Shown: piece by piece, positions 10,285-20,505 of the stretch | Layout: the number at the start of each line of letters is the position of its first letter | How positions within the stretch are numbered: position 1 is the stretch's first letter | Assembly (NCBI GenBank): GCA_025506515.1 | Contig: CM046456.1 | Coordinates: forward strand, 15,189,061-15,253,060 | DNA from: Flaveria trinervia | Taxonomy: Eukaryota; Streptophyta; Magnoliopsida; Asterales; Asteraceae | Reading direction: 5' to 3' | Length of the DNA: 64,000 nt | The notes under the pieces: generated by a model | The model's database searches: none | What the model saw: the letters and a program-made list of their open reading frames with translations, nothing else | What the model was told of the DNA's origin: nothing | Program-made: the position numbers and the translations under genes

Positions 10285-12639
10285 GTAATACTAATAATAA
10301 TAATAACAATAATAATAGTATTAATATAAAAATTCTTAAATCAAAGTTCAAGGGGGTGTTCTGCCAAATTCTAAACTTGAAAATCAAAGATTAGATAGTT
10401 TTAACCAACAGCCCAAACCTCAGGGACTGAAGGTGTAACTTCTGCTTTCCTTTGCCCGTTTTTCCGGTGGCTTCGGCCGGAGCTCCGGCGAAGCTACAAC
10501 CACCGATTTTTGCCGTTTTTGACCCAATCAAACCGCCCAAACCCCTCGGTCCCAGGTTTCGAACTCGAATCCCTACCCAATTTGAGTTCCCGCTCGTTGC
10601 AATCTTTCCAAATCAAACCGAGGCTAACTATGTACAAATCCGAGTCGAATCTCATCCAAATTCTTAAATTGAACCAAATCAATCACACCTAAAGCTAATA
10701 CGCGGTCGAATCAATTAATCAATCAATTAATTTCGCAATTAACAGACCGAATCTCGCAAATTGGTAAACAAGAACGCGTTTTCAAAATCAAACGGGTTAT
10801 GCCCGAAACCATGAAATCAAGTCTATAAATTAGAGGCCTTTGGTTCATTCTGAGGTTCCTAAACCCTCCGTAAGCTCAATATCTCCATAAACCTCCCGAT
10901 CAAAAAGCCCCAATCAAGAACATCCGAGCCTAAGTCGAGCTCGAAACCTTTCAAAACCTCAGTAACTCGGGTAATTAAAACATGTTTTATACTCGATTCG
11001 GTCCAAGGATCAAAAGCCCCATGATGATTCGAGTGATTAACATCGAATCGAGGGTCGATTTTGGATCAGATGAACCTAGGGTTCATCGGATTTGGGGGAA
11101 ACGGGGAAGCCTCGTTTAAGATTAAAAGAAACCGAAGTGAACTACGGCCACGGCCCTGGTTCACTGGTTCCCGCATCCCATTCCCTAGGGGAGACCCGGG
11201 TTCGACCCCGGGCAAACCCCTATCCCCTTTTAAAATTTTTCTGTCTGTTTTTTTTCTTTTTTTTCCTTTTTTTTTTCTTTCTTTTCTGTTTTATTTATTA
11301 TTAACTACCCCTTTGCTTAAATTTTTTAATTCTGAGAATTATTTTATAAATTCAGAACTTATTTATTATTTTATATTATTTATTTTTAATAAAATCAAAG
11401 GTTTATAAATATGTTTGAATTGAAAATCCATTGTGGTATTTTCCTTATTTTGGATTATTTAAAGTAATGTTGTTATGGAAAATATAATACTTGTGTAAAA
11501 ATATTTTTAAATTATTTAAATATATGTATACATATTGACAAACAATTAGAACGATTAATTATACATATAATTATATAAACATATCAAAGTGTATATATTT
11601 CTTCACTTATTATAATCAATATATACAACCTTCATAAATCGGTTTAACGTGCGATTAGTTTTCTTTATTTATATTAGCCTTTCTCTTTCGCGCAATAAAT
11701 CTAATTATCATTTCGTTTCATTAACCCGATTCACATTAATAACACGAAATAAATAGATGTCAACCTCTATTCAATCCATAATTAAGAACCCTAAAACAAA
11801 ATAATTAATCATCAAACCGATTATAACGCGTTACCTTATTCTTAATTAGGTGCCTTGTGACGTTTGTGTTGGAAATCTTATTCGTGGTTATTCTTATTTC
11901 ATCTTCAGGTCTTCTTATTATCATGTGAGTTCTTATGCCCCATTTTACATATATTTTACACCTTTCGGGGTGAAACATGTTGGTTATACAAACATACTCA
12001 TACACGTTTTGATACTTATTACGCACGTGCAATTCTTTACATAGTCGTGGTTATTTGAATATGTTAAGTTGTATATGAGATGTGACATACGTGTGCAATC
12101 ATTAACTATAACTAGCCTGGCGAAGTCTTAGATCTTTGGGCCTGACAAGCCTATTTGGTGCTAAAGCCGAGGGATTGCCGGCTCCTAGGAGCCGTATGCT
12201 TGTGCACTAGGGAACCAAATACACTTAGCTAATCATGCTTACTCATATTATTCAGTCAAGGTTTGATTGTAACTATGCATGTTCTATATACACCATTGAC
12301 TAGAATTGCCACATTCTTTCTCATGATATATACTTATTGTATTTTAAAACCATGAGAACTCACCAACTTGCTAGTTGACTTTATTTTCAACATGTTTCAG
12401 GTAATGTGCAAGTTTAATGATGACTGAAGAAACGCTTAAGCATAGGATATGGACCTAGACTTAAATGAACATTTGGATTCCTATTTTTGTTTATTTATTT
12501 TTCTTGTAAGACGTGGATGTATGTGATGTTTGAAAACAATTGATTAATGGCATTTATATTTTAACATAGCGTTATGTGGCTGTGAACAATCTTAACCCTC
12601 ACACTTCGACGTTTCCGCTGTCATGGTTGGGGTGTGACA
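10031..12639 (+). repeat. 3' LTR of Tekay copy 1
   Basis: A 2609-bp LTR from TGTAACATCC to GGTGTGACA. It matches the 5' LTR with many 1-base indels, a 10-base deletion near 10487, a 13-base deletion near 12290 and a different AAT tract. It carries the TATA box (10824-10832), A box (11157-11167), B box (11199-11209) and hairpin arms (12152-12159, 12214-12221). A 115-codon open frame at 11061 is chance. Confidence 0.93.
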
Positions 12640-13173
12640 CCAGTGGAGGTTCGATGAACCTTCTCACAACTTTGTTGTGGAAAGAGAGAATGGTGAAGTC
12701 ACAAACTCAATGCAACCTCTCTGTTACATTCCAGCAGATTTGACGTTGCTGAGTTAGCAGAGAAACCATTCTCCAACCCCTCCAACTCTGAAACTGCTAC
12801 ACTCGTTAGAAATCATCTCAGTAGTCTTCATTTGGCTGAGCTAACTGCAAAAGCAAAGATTGAAGAAGAGTTGAAATTGAGAAGACAGGAAGACAAGGAA
12901 AGATCTCCCACCAAAGGTGCTGCCTTTCTATAGATGGTGGAAGGTCCTGAATTGGAACCTATAGTTTGATGGGAATATGATTACAGTTCCCATCAACTAA
13001 CTCTTTTCAGAGGGCAACAACAAAGGGTACATGTTATCCAAGGTGACAGACTGGATTTCCTGTCTACCAAGGATCTATACAAGCTTCTCAGCACCACATC
13101 AGGGAAAAACAAGGAGACAGACAAATATTTGCTCTCCTTGGTGCTGAAAGTTTTGAGAAGTCGAGGTAAGTGA
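12640..13173 (+). pseudogene. Family-B aORF, C-terminal end (after the Tekay insertion)
   Basis: The end of the aORF interrupted at 2035. The frame in phase with the last codons before the Tekay element opens QWRFDEPSHNFVVE at 12641, as expected for a resumed frame. It breaks near 12750, and the final stretch reads to a TGA at 13171-13173 (last residues KVLRSRGK). A polypurine tract and the family-B 3' LTR follow, which fixes the position of this ORF just upstream of the LTR. The product is unknown. Confidence 0.7.
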
Positions 13174-13190
13174 AGTTTTGGTAGCATCAG

Positions 13191-13203
13191 CCTAGGGGGA
13201 GTT
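13191..13203 (+). other. Polypurine tract of family-B copia
   Basis: CCTAGGGGGAGTT lies directly before the LTR start TGTTGGATC. It is nearly the same as the family-A tract at 19610. Confidence 0.75.
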
Positions 13204-13633
13204 TGTTGGATCAAGAAGAAGGCTAATGCAACCAAAACTAGATCACTTAAGTTATTTTGATGCTGCATGCAAAGGCTTCCGAAGCTTTTCATGGAACTTC
13301 CGAAGGTTGTAGAGTTCTTCCGAAGACAAAGGAAAAGTCCAACTTCCGAAGACAGAACTCTACTTCCGAAGACAAATGCATACTTCCGAAGTTCAAGACT
13401 TAGAAGAATAAAGTAAAGACCACTTCCGAAGTATGATGAAGAAGTCTCCAAGTCTTGGAAGATGCAGCCTCTTCCGAAGTATAAAGTGGCTTCGGAAGTA
13501 CTTACTCTTCCGAAGCCATTTAACCTTCGGAAGACACTGCTATAACCAGTGGACACAAGTATGGTCTCTGACACTCCGCTGCAGACTTCTGATACAACAT
13601 GGCCTTTTCCTAAAGAACCATGTTGTTGACCAT
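13204..13633 (+). repeat. Family-B copia 3' LTR, truncated by the gap
   Basis: It starts TGTTGGATCAAGAAG and aligns with the first 430 bases or so of the complete LTR at 31478-32340, with only scattered differences. It contains about ten CTTCCGAAG/CTTCGGAAG 9-mers (13275-13540). Sequence stops at the N run in mid-LTR (matches up to about 31911). Confidence 0.9.
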
Positions 13634-13733
13634 NNNNNNNNNNNNNNNNNNNNNNNNNNNNNNNNNNNNNNNNNNNNNNNNNNNNNNNNNNNNNNNNNNN
13701 NNNNNNNNNNNNNNNNNNNNNNNNNNNNNNNNN
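13634..13733. other. Assembly gap, 100 N
   Basis: Exactly 100 N, the usual placeholder for a gap of unknown size. It joins the middle of a family-B LTR to the middle of a family-A integrase, so the real distance and even the adjacency are unproven. Confidence 0.98.
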
Positions 13734-14765
13734 GCTTGTTTAAAAGGAAAACAGCACAAAGTCTCATTCCCTCCTATTGAAGTGCCTAAGTCCACTGCCT
13801 GCTTGCAATTACTGCATATGGATCTATTTGGTCCTGTGAGAGTAATGAGCATGGCAAAGAAGAAATACTGTCTGGTAATTGTGGATGATTACTCCAGATT
13901 TGTATGGACTTTCTTTCTACATTCAAAGGATGAGGCTGCTCAGAAGATTATTCACTTTATGCTGTATATTGAGAAGCAGTATTCCCTTCCAGTCAAGTGT
14001 ATTAGGAGTGACAATGGAACTGAGTTCAGAAATCATACACTTGATGACTTCTATCTTTCAAAGGGAATCAAAAGGCAGTTTAGCATTCCAAGGACTCCAG
14101 AACAAAATGGAGTAGTGGAGAGAAAGAACAGGACCCTCATTGAAGCTGCAAGGTCCATGCTGGCTGACTCAGGTTTGCCACTGACCTTTTGGGCTGAAGC
14201 TGTCAACACAGCTTGCTATGTGCAAAATAGAGTTTTAGTAAATCAGAGGTTGATGAAGACTCCATATGAAGTTCTCCATCATTTGGCTCCTCTGATTTCA
14301 TTTTTCAAAGCATTTGGGTGTCCCTGTTTTATTCTCAACACAAAGGATCAACTCCATAAATTTGATCCTAAGGTGGATGCAGGGTACTTTGTTGGTTATT
14401 CATCTACTTGCAAGGCATACAGAGTCTTCAACTGCAGAACAAAGATGGTTGAAGAAACTCTACATGTTAAGTTCAATGAATCTCCAAAGGACAAGATTCC
14501 ACAAAGCCCTGTGGAGTTATTTGATTTGGACATACTGCAATATGTTCCTCATCAAACTCCTGCTGTTGCTCCTGTCAACAGTTCACCACCTGGTGGTACT
14601 GCTGATGATGATGATGATTGTAGTACTCACCTCTTCAGGTTTAGTGATCAGCTGCCTGATTCAGCTAGACCTGATGTTCCTGTAGCTCCAGTAGCACCAT
14701 CCATAACAAATGCTGATGAGTCTCTTCGAATTCAACTTCCTTTGAATTACCATCCACTGATTTGA
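13734..14765 (+). pseudogene. pol: Family-A integrase fragment
   Basis: Open from the gap edge to 14765. It begins ACLKGKQHKV, the end of the zinc-binding region. The DDE core follows with Asp in LLHMDLFGP, Asp in SDNGTEFRN and Glu in NGVVERKNRT, all present. WAEAVNTACYVQNRVL and GYFVGYSSTCKAYRVFN are typical of copia integrase C-terminal regions. The frame then runs into a low-complexity Asp stretch and stops at 14765, where about 1.2 kb holding the RT is missing compared with element C. Its N-terminus is lost in the gap. Confidence 0.9.
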
Positions 14766-15312
14766 TTGTAGTCAAGAGGATCTTTAGATATCTGCAAGGC
14801 ACTCCATCTCTAGGTTTATGGTATTCTACCGAACATTCTGGTAAATTAGTTGCTTTTTCTGACAGTGACTATGCAGGGTGTAAGTTGACCAGGAAATCAA
14901 CGTCTGGTGGATGTCATTCCTAGGCAACTGCTTGATTTCTTGGCAGAGCAAGAAACAGACCTCAGTTGCGACATCAACTGCTGAAGCAGAGTACATTGCT
15001 GCTGCAAGTTGTACATCTCAGGTACTCTGGCTTCAAAACCAACTTCTGGATTATGGCATTACAGAGACTAAGACTCCATTGTTAATGGATAGTGCTTCAG
15101 CTCTGTGTATTGTCAAAAATCCAGTCCAGCACTCTAGGACCAAACATATAGAGATCAGACATCATTTTATAAGGGATTGTTTTGAAAAAGGTCTGATTGA
15201 TCCTAAGTTTGTGCCTAGTGCTGATGAGCTTGCAAACATTTTTACTAAGCCTTTGGATAGTTCAACTTTCCAAAACATGGTGTTAAGGCTTGGTATGCTG
15301 CAGCTAGAATAA
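14766..15312 (+). pseudogene. pol: Family-A RNase H fragment after RT deletion
   Basis: Sequence after the deletion junction resumes in another frame near the RT/RNase H boundary, at the equivalent of VKRIFRYLQG in element C. It shifts again near 14915 and is open to 15312. Copia RNase H blocks are seen: TSTAEAEYIAAASC, LLMDSASALCIVKNP, SRTKHIEIRHHFIRD and FTKPLDSSTF. From VATST onward it differs from the element C protein at only about three positions. No RT catalytic motif exists in this copy, so it cannot replicate alone. Confidence 0.9.
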
Positions 15313-15682
15313 GTGACAACTACTGATGATCTTAGTAATAAGTACTGATGATCATTAGTAACTATGTCACATATAAGTACTGATGAGTCCTTTTCCCTTC
15401 AGTAGTTTTATAACTACTGATGGCTAAATGCCTCATAAGTACTGAAGTACTTTATCTGTTCCAAACTACTGATGTAGTTACAACTACTGAAATCAGTATA
15501 AATAGATAAGTATCGACGTCCTATGAAACAACTGAAATCTGCCAAAAAGGCTGATGAATGTGTTGAGGACAGTATGAAACAGCTGAAAAGCTAAGAATTG
15601 ACGAAAACAGCTGAAGAGAACTTTCTCTTCAGTCGTTTGTACAACTGCTGTTTCATTCTAAACAACTGAAGCAAAACCACGT

Positions 15683-15975
15683 CTTCAGTAGTTTTATAAC
15701 TACTGATGACTAATACCAAGTCTTCAGTTGTTTACAACAGCTGATGACAAAACCACTGTCTTCAGTAGTTTCATAACTACTGATGACAAACAACACGTCC
15801 TCAGTTGTTTCAATCATCTGAAGTCAAAACCACGGTCTTCAGTAGTTTTCTAAACTACTGATGCCTAACACCACGACTTCAGCTGTTTCAACGTCTGAAA
15901 GGATAATACCATGTCAACGGTCGTTTAAAACTACTGATGACTAACACCACATCCTTCAGTCGTTTCTTACCCGTA
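15683..15975 (+). repeat. About 38-bp tandem hairpin repeats, 8 units
   Basis: Unit starts are near 15683, 15722, 15760, 15799, 15837, 15877, 15914 and 15954 (period 37-40). Most units contain an inverted repeat. Units alternate between CAGTAGTT with AACTACTG and CAGTTGTT with a CAGCTG-type right arm. Loops vary (ttat, tcat, and others). A similar isolated hairpin lies at 15400-15419. Element C has the matching array at about 45268-45495. Confidence 0.8.
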
Positions 15976-15978
15976 CCC

Positions 15979-15986
15979 TATAAATA
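15979..15986 (+). promoter_or_regulatory. TATA box of candidate aORF promoter
   Basis: TATAAATA in the context CCCTATAAATATCCC, 72-80 bases before the aORF ATG at 16059. A TCTTCTTC-rich leader without ATG follows. It is conserved in element C at 45145-45152 (minus strand), 67-75 bases before its aORF ATG, although the surrounding DNA has diverged. Confidence 0.55.
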
Positions 15987-16058
15987 TCCCTAACCTAAGC
16001 TCTCAATGCTTCATCTTCTTCAAACCTAACGTTCCTCTCCAAAACTTCCCTCTTCTAC

Positions 16059-19000
16059 ATGGCGTCCATGCAAATTAAACCACGACACAACTGTGCTGCC
16101 TACCTCACTAAATCGCCCATCTGGACTAAGTTCGATACTGCTATCGATCTTATGGTTCAGTCCCAATACAACACGGCATTTCTTCTGAATCCCATACTAC
16201 ATGCCGAATCCTTGCACCAACTTTGGATGAACGATACTGTTACCACTGGGGAGAACAACACACCATCCCTCCAGTCGGTCGTAAACAACAAAGAAGTAGT
16301 CATCACTCCTGCAATAATCCGCAAAATTCTTCATCTGAATGATGCTAGTTCTCCTGCTGGATATCCAAAGGGCACCACTGATCTATCCTTTGCCCAACAT
16401 GGATATCAAGGCGATCTCAGTGCCTCCACTATCTTGAAGAAACACTTTAATGACGCTGAGCGCCTAATCTTTCACATGGTGAATGTATGTTTGGCCCCTA
16501 AGTCGTCGTCTTGGGATCAAATGTCGACGAAATGGCAGCAGGTAATGTATTCTATCCTTGAGCAACAACCGCTAAACTTTTCAGAAATAATATTTTCAGA
16601 GCTCAAAGATATGGCTCAAAAACTAATTGCCAACCGTTGGATACTATATCCACGGTTCATAATGGCCATCATTACAAACCAGCTTAATGCTGAGGGACTT
16701 GTTGGCTTGGGAGTCCCTGCTACGGCTGTTCTGCCGGAAGTATACTCCCGGCACAACTCTGACCAGACACTCAAAATGGCAGCCAAGCTGCGAAAACCCA
16801 CGCAGCTGGAACCCACAACCACCACCTCCAAATCCAAAGTCCCCACCAAACCCACCAAAAAGAAACCCAAAACGGCTACTCAGGGAATTGAGTCCCCTGA
16901 GGATGCCCCTGCAACACAAACGCAGGATATATCCACTAGTCCAAACCCCCTAGTGGATACAATGACTCTTCCAGCCATAGCCGCTCAGGCTTCCTCTCAC
17001 AGGAGCCTGCAGCAACCACAAAAGGGGTACCTACATATCTGGGATCTTCCTCACTTGAGGAGATTGCCATTGAAGAGCACCAACCTCCCCAAGTGCACAC
17101 TGCTTCTATCCCTTCACCCCAAACAACCGCCCCTCACAGCCCAACTTTAATAGTTGCACAAGTGCTGACTCAACTGCACTCCTCACCCCCTCCCCAGAAA
17201 CCACTTACTACTGGGAATACCTCTACAATTGAGGGGGAGGAACACAGTGCACTTGAGAACCCACAGCACAGGGGTTTACCACTTCTATCTCCTGGTGTAG
17301 ACAAGGAGCTTAGAATATCCAGTGGGGCTGCCACCTCCTCTGACTCAACACATGATCAGAATGAGGCTGGTAATATTGCTAAGACCTCACTCGAGGCAAC
17401 AGCTGATGATGGACTCTGTCCTGAGGCTGGAAGTCCCCAGTACCAAGCACAAGGGGCACATGCACCAACTGGTCTACACCCAGTGCATGTAAATCCTGCT
17501 CTAAGCAGGAGGTCAGATGATTCAGTTTCGGCTGATGATGACCTGGGCTTTTTCTATGATGTTCTTGCCCAGAACACAATCCTTGAAGAGAAAGTCAGTA
17601 GGCTGCAAAACCTACTTGACCAACTCTCACAAGGAGAAAGACCATCTGCCTCTACCCACCCACAGATGGCACCTTCACTTGAAGGTTCCCTAAACACTGA
17701 GCCACTCCAAACTCAACCACCTGCTTCTGCTTCAGGCCCTACTTCTCAGGAACAGAACCCTCCTGAGCAAATAGGTGCTGTACTTCAAAATTCCCTCCCT
17801 CTCATCACACCCATAATCATTGATATTGTGACTAAAGCCATTGATGAGAGGCTTTCCTCAACTTTACAGCCCTTGGTTGATGCTGTTGTACAAAAGACTC
17901 TTTCTGCGGTACAAACCCCTTCCTCCAATGCAACCAAAAAGGGGGAGAGTACTGCAGTGAAAGAAAAGAAGAGGAAAAGAACAAAGGAGAAGAAGGAAGA
18001 GAAGCAAGCCCAAGAGGAGGAGAAAGAAAAGCAACCTCTGGTCACTTACAAGCGAAAGAGAAGTGCTGATGATCACACTGCTGAAGACAAATCCTTGGAG
18101 GAGCTGGTCAAAGAAGCTGACACTACACACAGCCGATCCATGGATAAAATAATTGAACAACTCTTCAGGCAGGGGTTTGACACAGCCACACTGGATAGTG
18201 AGATCAGAAGGTTGGAAGTGCAAGAGATACAAACCCGATGGGCAGGGTATGATGCTCTTGAGAAAGAGAGATTGGAAATAATGATCCGCTTCATTGCAAA
18301 ATACTTAGGAAGATCGTTAGTGGAGATTCGCGCATGGACCAGGGACAGCATTCTGGCTATAGCCACCAGAATCTGTCTGTCTGAGCAATTCAACAAAGGG
18401 ATTATTGTGGAAGCCCTTGATGAGGCTGGGGCTGGTAAAAGGTTAGAGATGGCTAAACTTACAAAGGCGAAACTAACTACAAAGATGCTGGATCAACCTT
18501 CCCTTCCACCCACTCAAACAGATCCTATCCCTCAAATCTCCCAACCAATCTCTAAGCCAAAATCCAAACATCCTCATTCTTCAAAACCAATTCCTTCACC
18601 AACCCAACCATCATCCAGTGATGTACCCAGAAGGAGGAGAAGGGTGCTGAGGATGGAAGAAGAAGAAGAAGAGGAGGATGAAGATGATAGTCTGCCACTC
18701 TCTGCTGTTCTGAAGCTACCAAAACCCCAAAGTCAATCCATGATCACACCTGACTCTCAAAGGGAAATGGTCAGAGTCAAGATAGAAGAAAAAGAACAGC
18801 AGAAACAACACGATGAGCAACTGTTGAAGATGGTTGACAAGGAATTTCCTCAGTCATCATCTATTCAAGCCATGAAAGGGCATGCTCAAAGGCTGTACAC
18901 TCTCAGGCACACCTTTCAGTATCAGAAGGAGAGAGTGAGAGTATGGCCAGACCCCAGGGTGAGTTCTAGAATCCATAAAAGAACTATTCCACACAGATAC

Positions 19001-19405
19001 AACGGCCAGGTACGAAAAACAATAGAGTCTACCATCATGTTGGCCGTTGTAGTCTCACCTTGGGAAATCATTGATGAATTCAAGAAAGCTCACCAAGCAA
19101 AGAAGACCCCTCAAGCTTTACTAGAAAACAAGATGATAAAGAAGGGGTTGCTATATAAGAAGCTTGAAGACATCCAGAAGAATGAACTCCAGTTACTCCT
19201 TGAAGGCAACCATCCTGATGAATTTGTATATAGGGAGGTAACTACGGTGGAGCTGAAAAATGGCAGGACCATGAAGTACTTATCAGAGTACTATGGTCCA
19301 GAGTTCTTCTTCGAAGGAGGAGCAGAAGAACTCTCTCAGGAGGAACAAGTTGTTCTCCTTGAGGCCTATGTTCGTGAGTCATACAGACTCATTATGGGGA
19401 AGTAA
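16059..19405 (+). pseudogene. Family-A aORF (accessory protein of SIRE-like copia), one frameshift
   Basis: About 1,115 codons from ATG 16059 to TAA at 19405, with one frameshift near 17000; the two open stretches are 16059-17150 and 17093-19405. Order: an N-terminal domain of about 230 residues (MASMQIKPRH, WDQMSTKWQQV, ILYPRFIMAII) shared with element C and, more distantly, with family B at 39079; a long Ser/Pro/Thr-rich linker; a leucine-rich coiled coil (VSRLQNLLDQL); a Lys/Glu-rich NLS-like stretch (KEKKRKRTKEKK); a helical domain (RQGFDTATLDSEIRRLE to YLGRSLVEIRAW); a Pro-rich linker; basic PRRRRRVLR next to an acidic run; and a C-terminal domain ending in RESYRLIMGK. No signal peptide or membrane span is evident, so envelope is doubtful. 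Function is unknown. It is preceded by its own TATA box and followed by the polypurine tract. Confidence 0.8.
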
Positions 19406-19609
19406 ATCTCAAGAATGGGATAACAACTCTGTGTCCAGTTCCCCAAAACAGAGTTCCCATTCATACTCTGCCAAACAAATACTTGAGGTTTCTTCCCAGG
19501 CCGGAGCTTACATGGGTCATCTTCTCTACTGATCAAGAAGGAAAAAGACCAACACTTTGCCAACAATAAGTGGGACAACGAATAATTTAGAGGTTTTGGC
19601 TGCATTGGT

Positions 19610-19621
19610 TCAGGGGGAGTT
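19610..19621 (+). other. Polypurine tract of family-A copia
   Basis: TTCAGGGGGAGT lies directly before the 3' LTR; the reverse complement flanks the LTR of element C at 41512. Confidence 0.78.
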
Positions 19622-20505
19622 TGTTGGACCAAAAGAACCAATGAGCCAAGATCAGAAAACCTCTAAGTCCCACATGGTATCACAACAACTACTGAAAGCC
19701 TCATCAGTAGTTTGACAAGTGCTGAAGACTTCAACAGCTGAAGATCAAGTGCTGAAGACCTCAACAGCTGAAGAACTAAAATGCTGAAGTACAACAGCTG
19801 AAGAACACAAGTGCTGAAGCTGAAAGACCAAAGTACTGAAGTACAACAGCTGAAGAGTTTACAAGTACTAAAGATCAACAACTAATGTACAAAGTCTGAA
19901 GACAAAGACTGAAGACATCAGCTGATGATATCTACTGAAGTCATGAGCTGATGAAACACCTGAAGGTCAAAGTCTGAAGATCAAGTACTGAAGCCTCAGT
20001 AGTTTGTCACAACTGCTGAAGAGTACTTCTTCAGTAGTTGTGATATCAGTAGTTTTATATTTTTATGTTTCAGTAGTTTTGTAAAACGACTGAAGAGCTT
20101 GTTCTTCAGTCGTTGTAGTTTCAGTAGTTTTATATTTTATACTTAACACTCTGATATGTTCTCAGTAGTTGTGAACATTTCAGTAGTTTGTTAAGCGTTA
20201 GTTATTTTTGTATTAGATCTGCCAGTTGTCACTTTCCGTGATAACAGCAGTGATTGTTGCACTCTATATAAGGAGTGACAACCTATTGTAATATTAGAGA
20301 AGAATGGATGAATGAATGATTTGATTAGAAATATTCTACATTTATAAACATTCCTTGAAATCAGGAATATATATTCTCTCCCTATAACCGTATGCGTTCT
20401 TAATGCATACTAGTATCGATTGCTTGCTACAATTTGTCTAATTCCTGTTTGTATTCCGCTGCTTTGAATCCTAATACATCAAACTTGTGATCGCTGATCC
20501 TGTCA
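19622..20505 (+). repeat. Family-A copia 3' LTR
   Basis: 884 bp from TGTTGGACC to TCCTGTCA. Bases 19690-20190 hold about 24 CTGAA/TTCAG cores (CAGCTGAAG, GCTGAAG, TACTGAAG, TTCAGTAGTT). A TATA box TATATAAGG follows at 20265-20273. It matches the LTRs of element C at both ends, including the TTCCGCTGC block near 20455. The 5' partner LTR is not in the window. Confidence 0.9.
20265..20273 (+). promoter_or_regulatory. TATA box of family-A LTR
   Basis: TATATAAGG lies directly downstream of the dense CTGAAG array, so the array occupies the U3 enhancer position. Confidence 0.6.

Larger units (their letters stand above)
2036..12639 (+). mobile_element. Tekay/Del-type Ty3-gypsy chromovirus, copy 1, nested in family-B aORF
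   Basis: Two direct LTRs of about 2.6 kb begin TGTAACATCC and end GGTGTGACA. They enclose an initiator tRNA-Met primer site, gag with two zinc knuckles, protease, RT, RNase H, integrase and a chromodomain-like tail, then a purine tract before the 3' LTR. Domain order PR-RT-RH-IN makes it Ty3-gypsy. The long LTRs and the C-terminal chromodomain fit the Tekay/Del lineage. The two LTRs differ mainly by homopolymer and AT-repeat indels plus a 10-base and a 13-base indel, so the insertion looks recent, yet the coding region carries many frameshifts. Flanks show no intact 5-bp target duplication (TCCAT on the left, CCAGT on the right). The host frame reads on across the element. Confidence 0.95.
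15313..16058 (+). promoter_or_regulatory. Pol-aORF spacer with hairpin array and candidate internal promoter
   Basis: Noncoding. It is packed with CAGTAGTT/AACTACTG and CTTCAG/CTGAAG motifs from 15320 on, then a regular hairpin array (15683-15975), then TATAAATA and a pyrimidine-rich leader directly before the aORF ATG. The same layout is found in element C at 45078-45749. The 3' LTR of the family carries the same motifs upstream of its own TATA box. Confidence 0.6.
13734..20505 (+). mobile_element. Family-A SIRE-like Ty1-copia element, 3' part
   Basis: The 5' LTR, gag, protease and integrase N-terminus are missing at the gap. What remains is the integrase core, an RT deletion, RNase H, a structured spacer, a long aORF and a 3' LTR. 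It is the same family as the full-length minus-strand element at 40610-52933, about 94-97% identical in pol protein by eye. The integrase-before-RT order is copia. The aORF between pol and the LTR fits SIRE/Maximus. Confidence 0.9.

Noticed and set aside
1..11037. Duplication by recombination between Tekay LTRs
   Set aside because: The repeat includes more than 2 kb of family-B sequence outside the Tekay element, so LTR-LTR exchange alone cannot explain it.
13620..13733. Open frame running through the N gap
   Set aside because: The frame only looks open because N codons are not stops; nothing can be said about the gap.
15683..15975. CRISPR-like array
   Set aside because: The regular period is due to degenerate hairpin units without unique spacers, in a plant retroelement.
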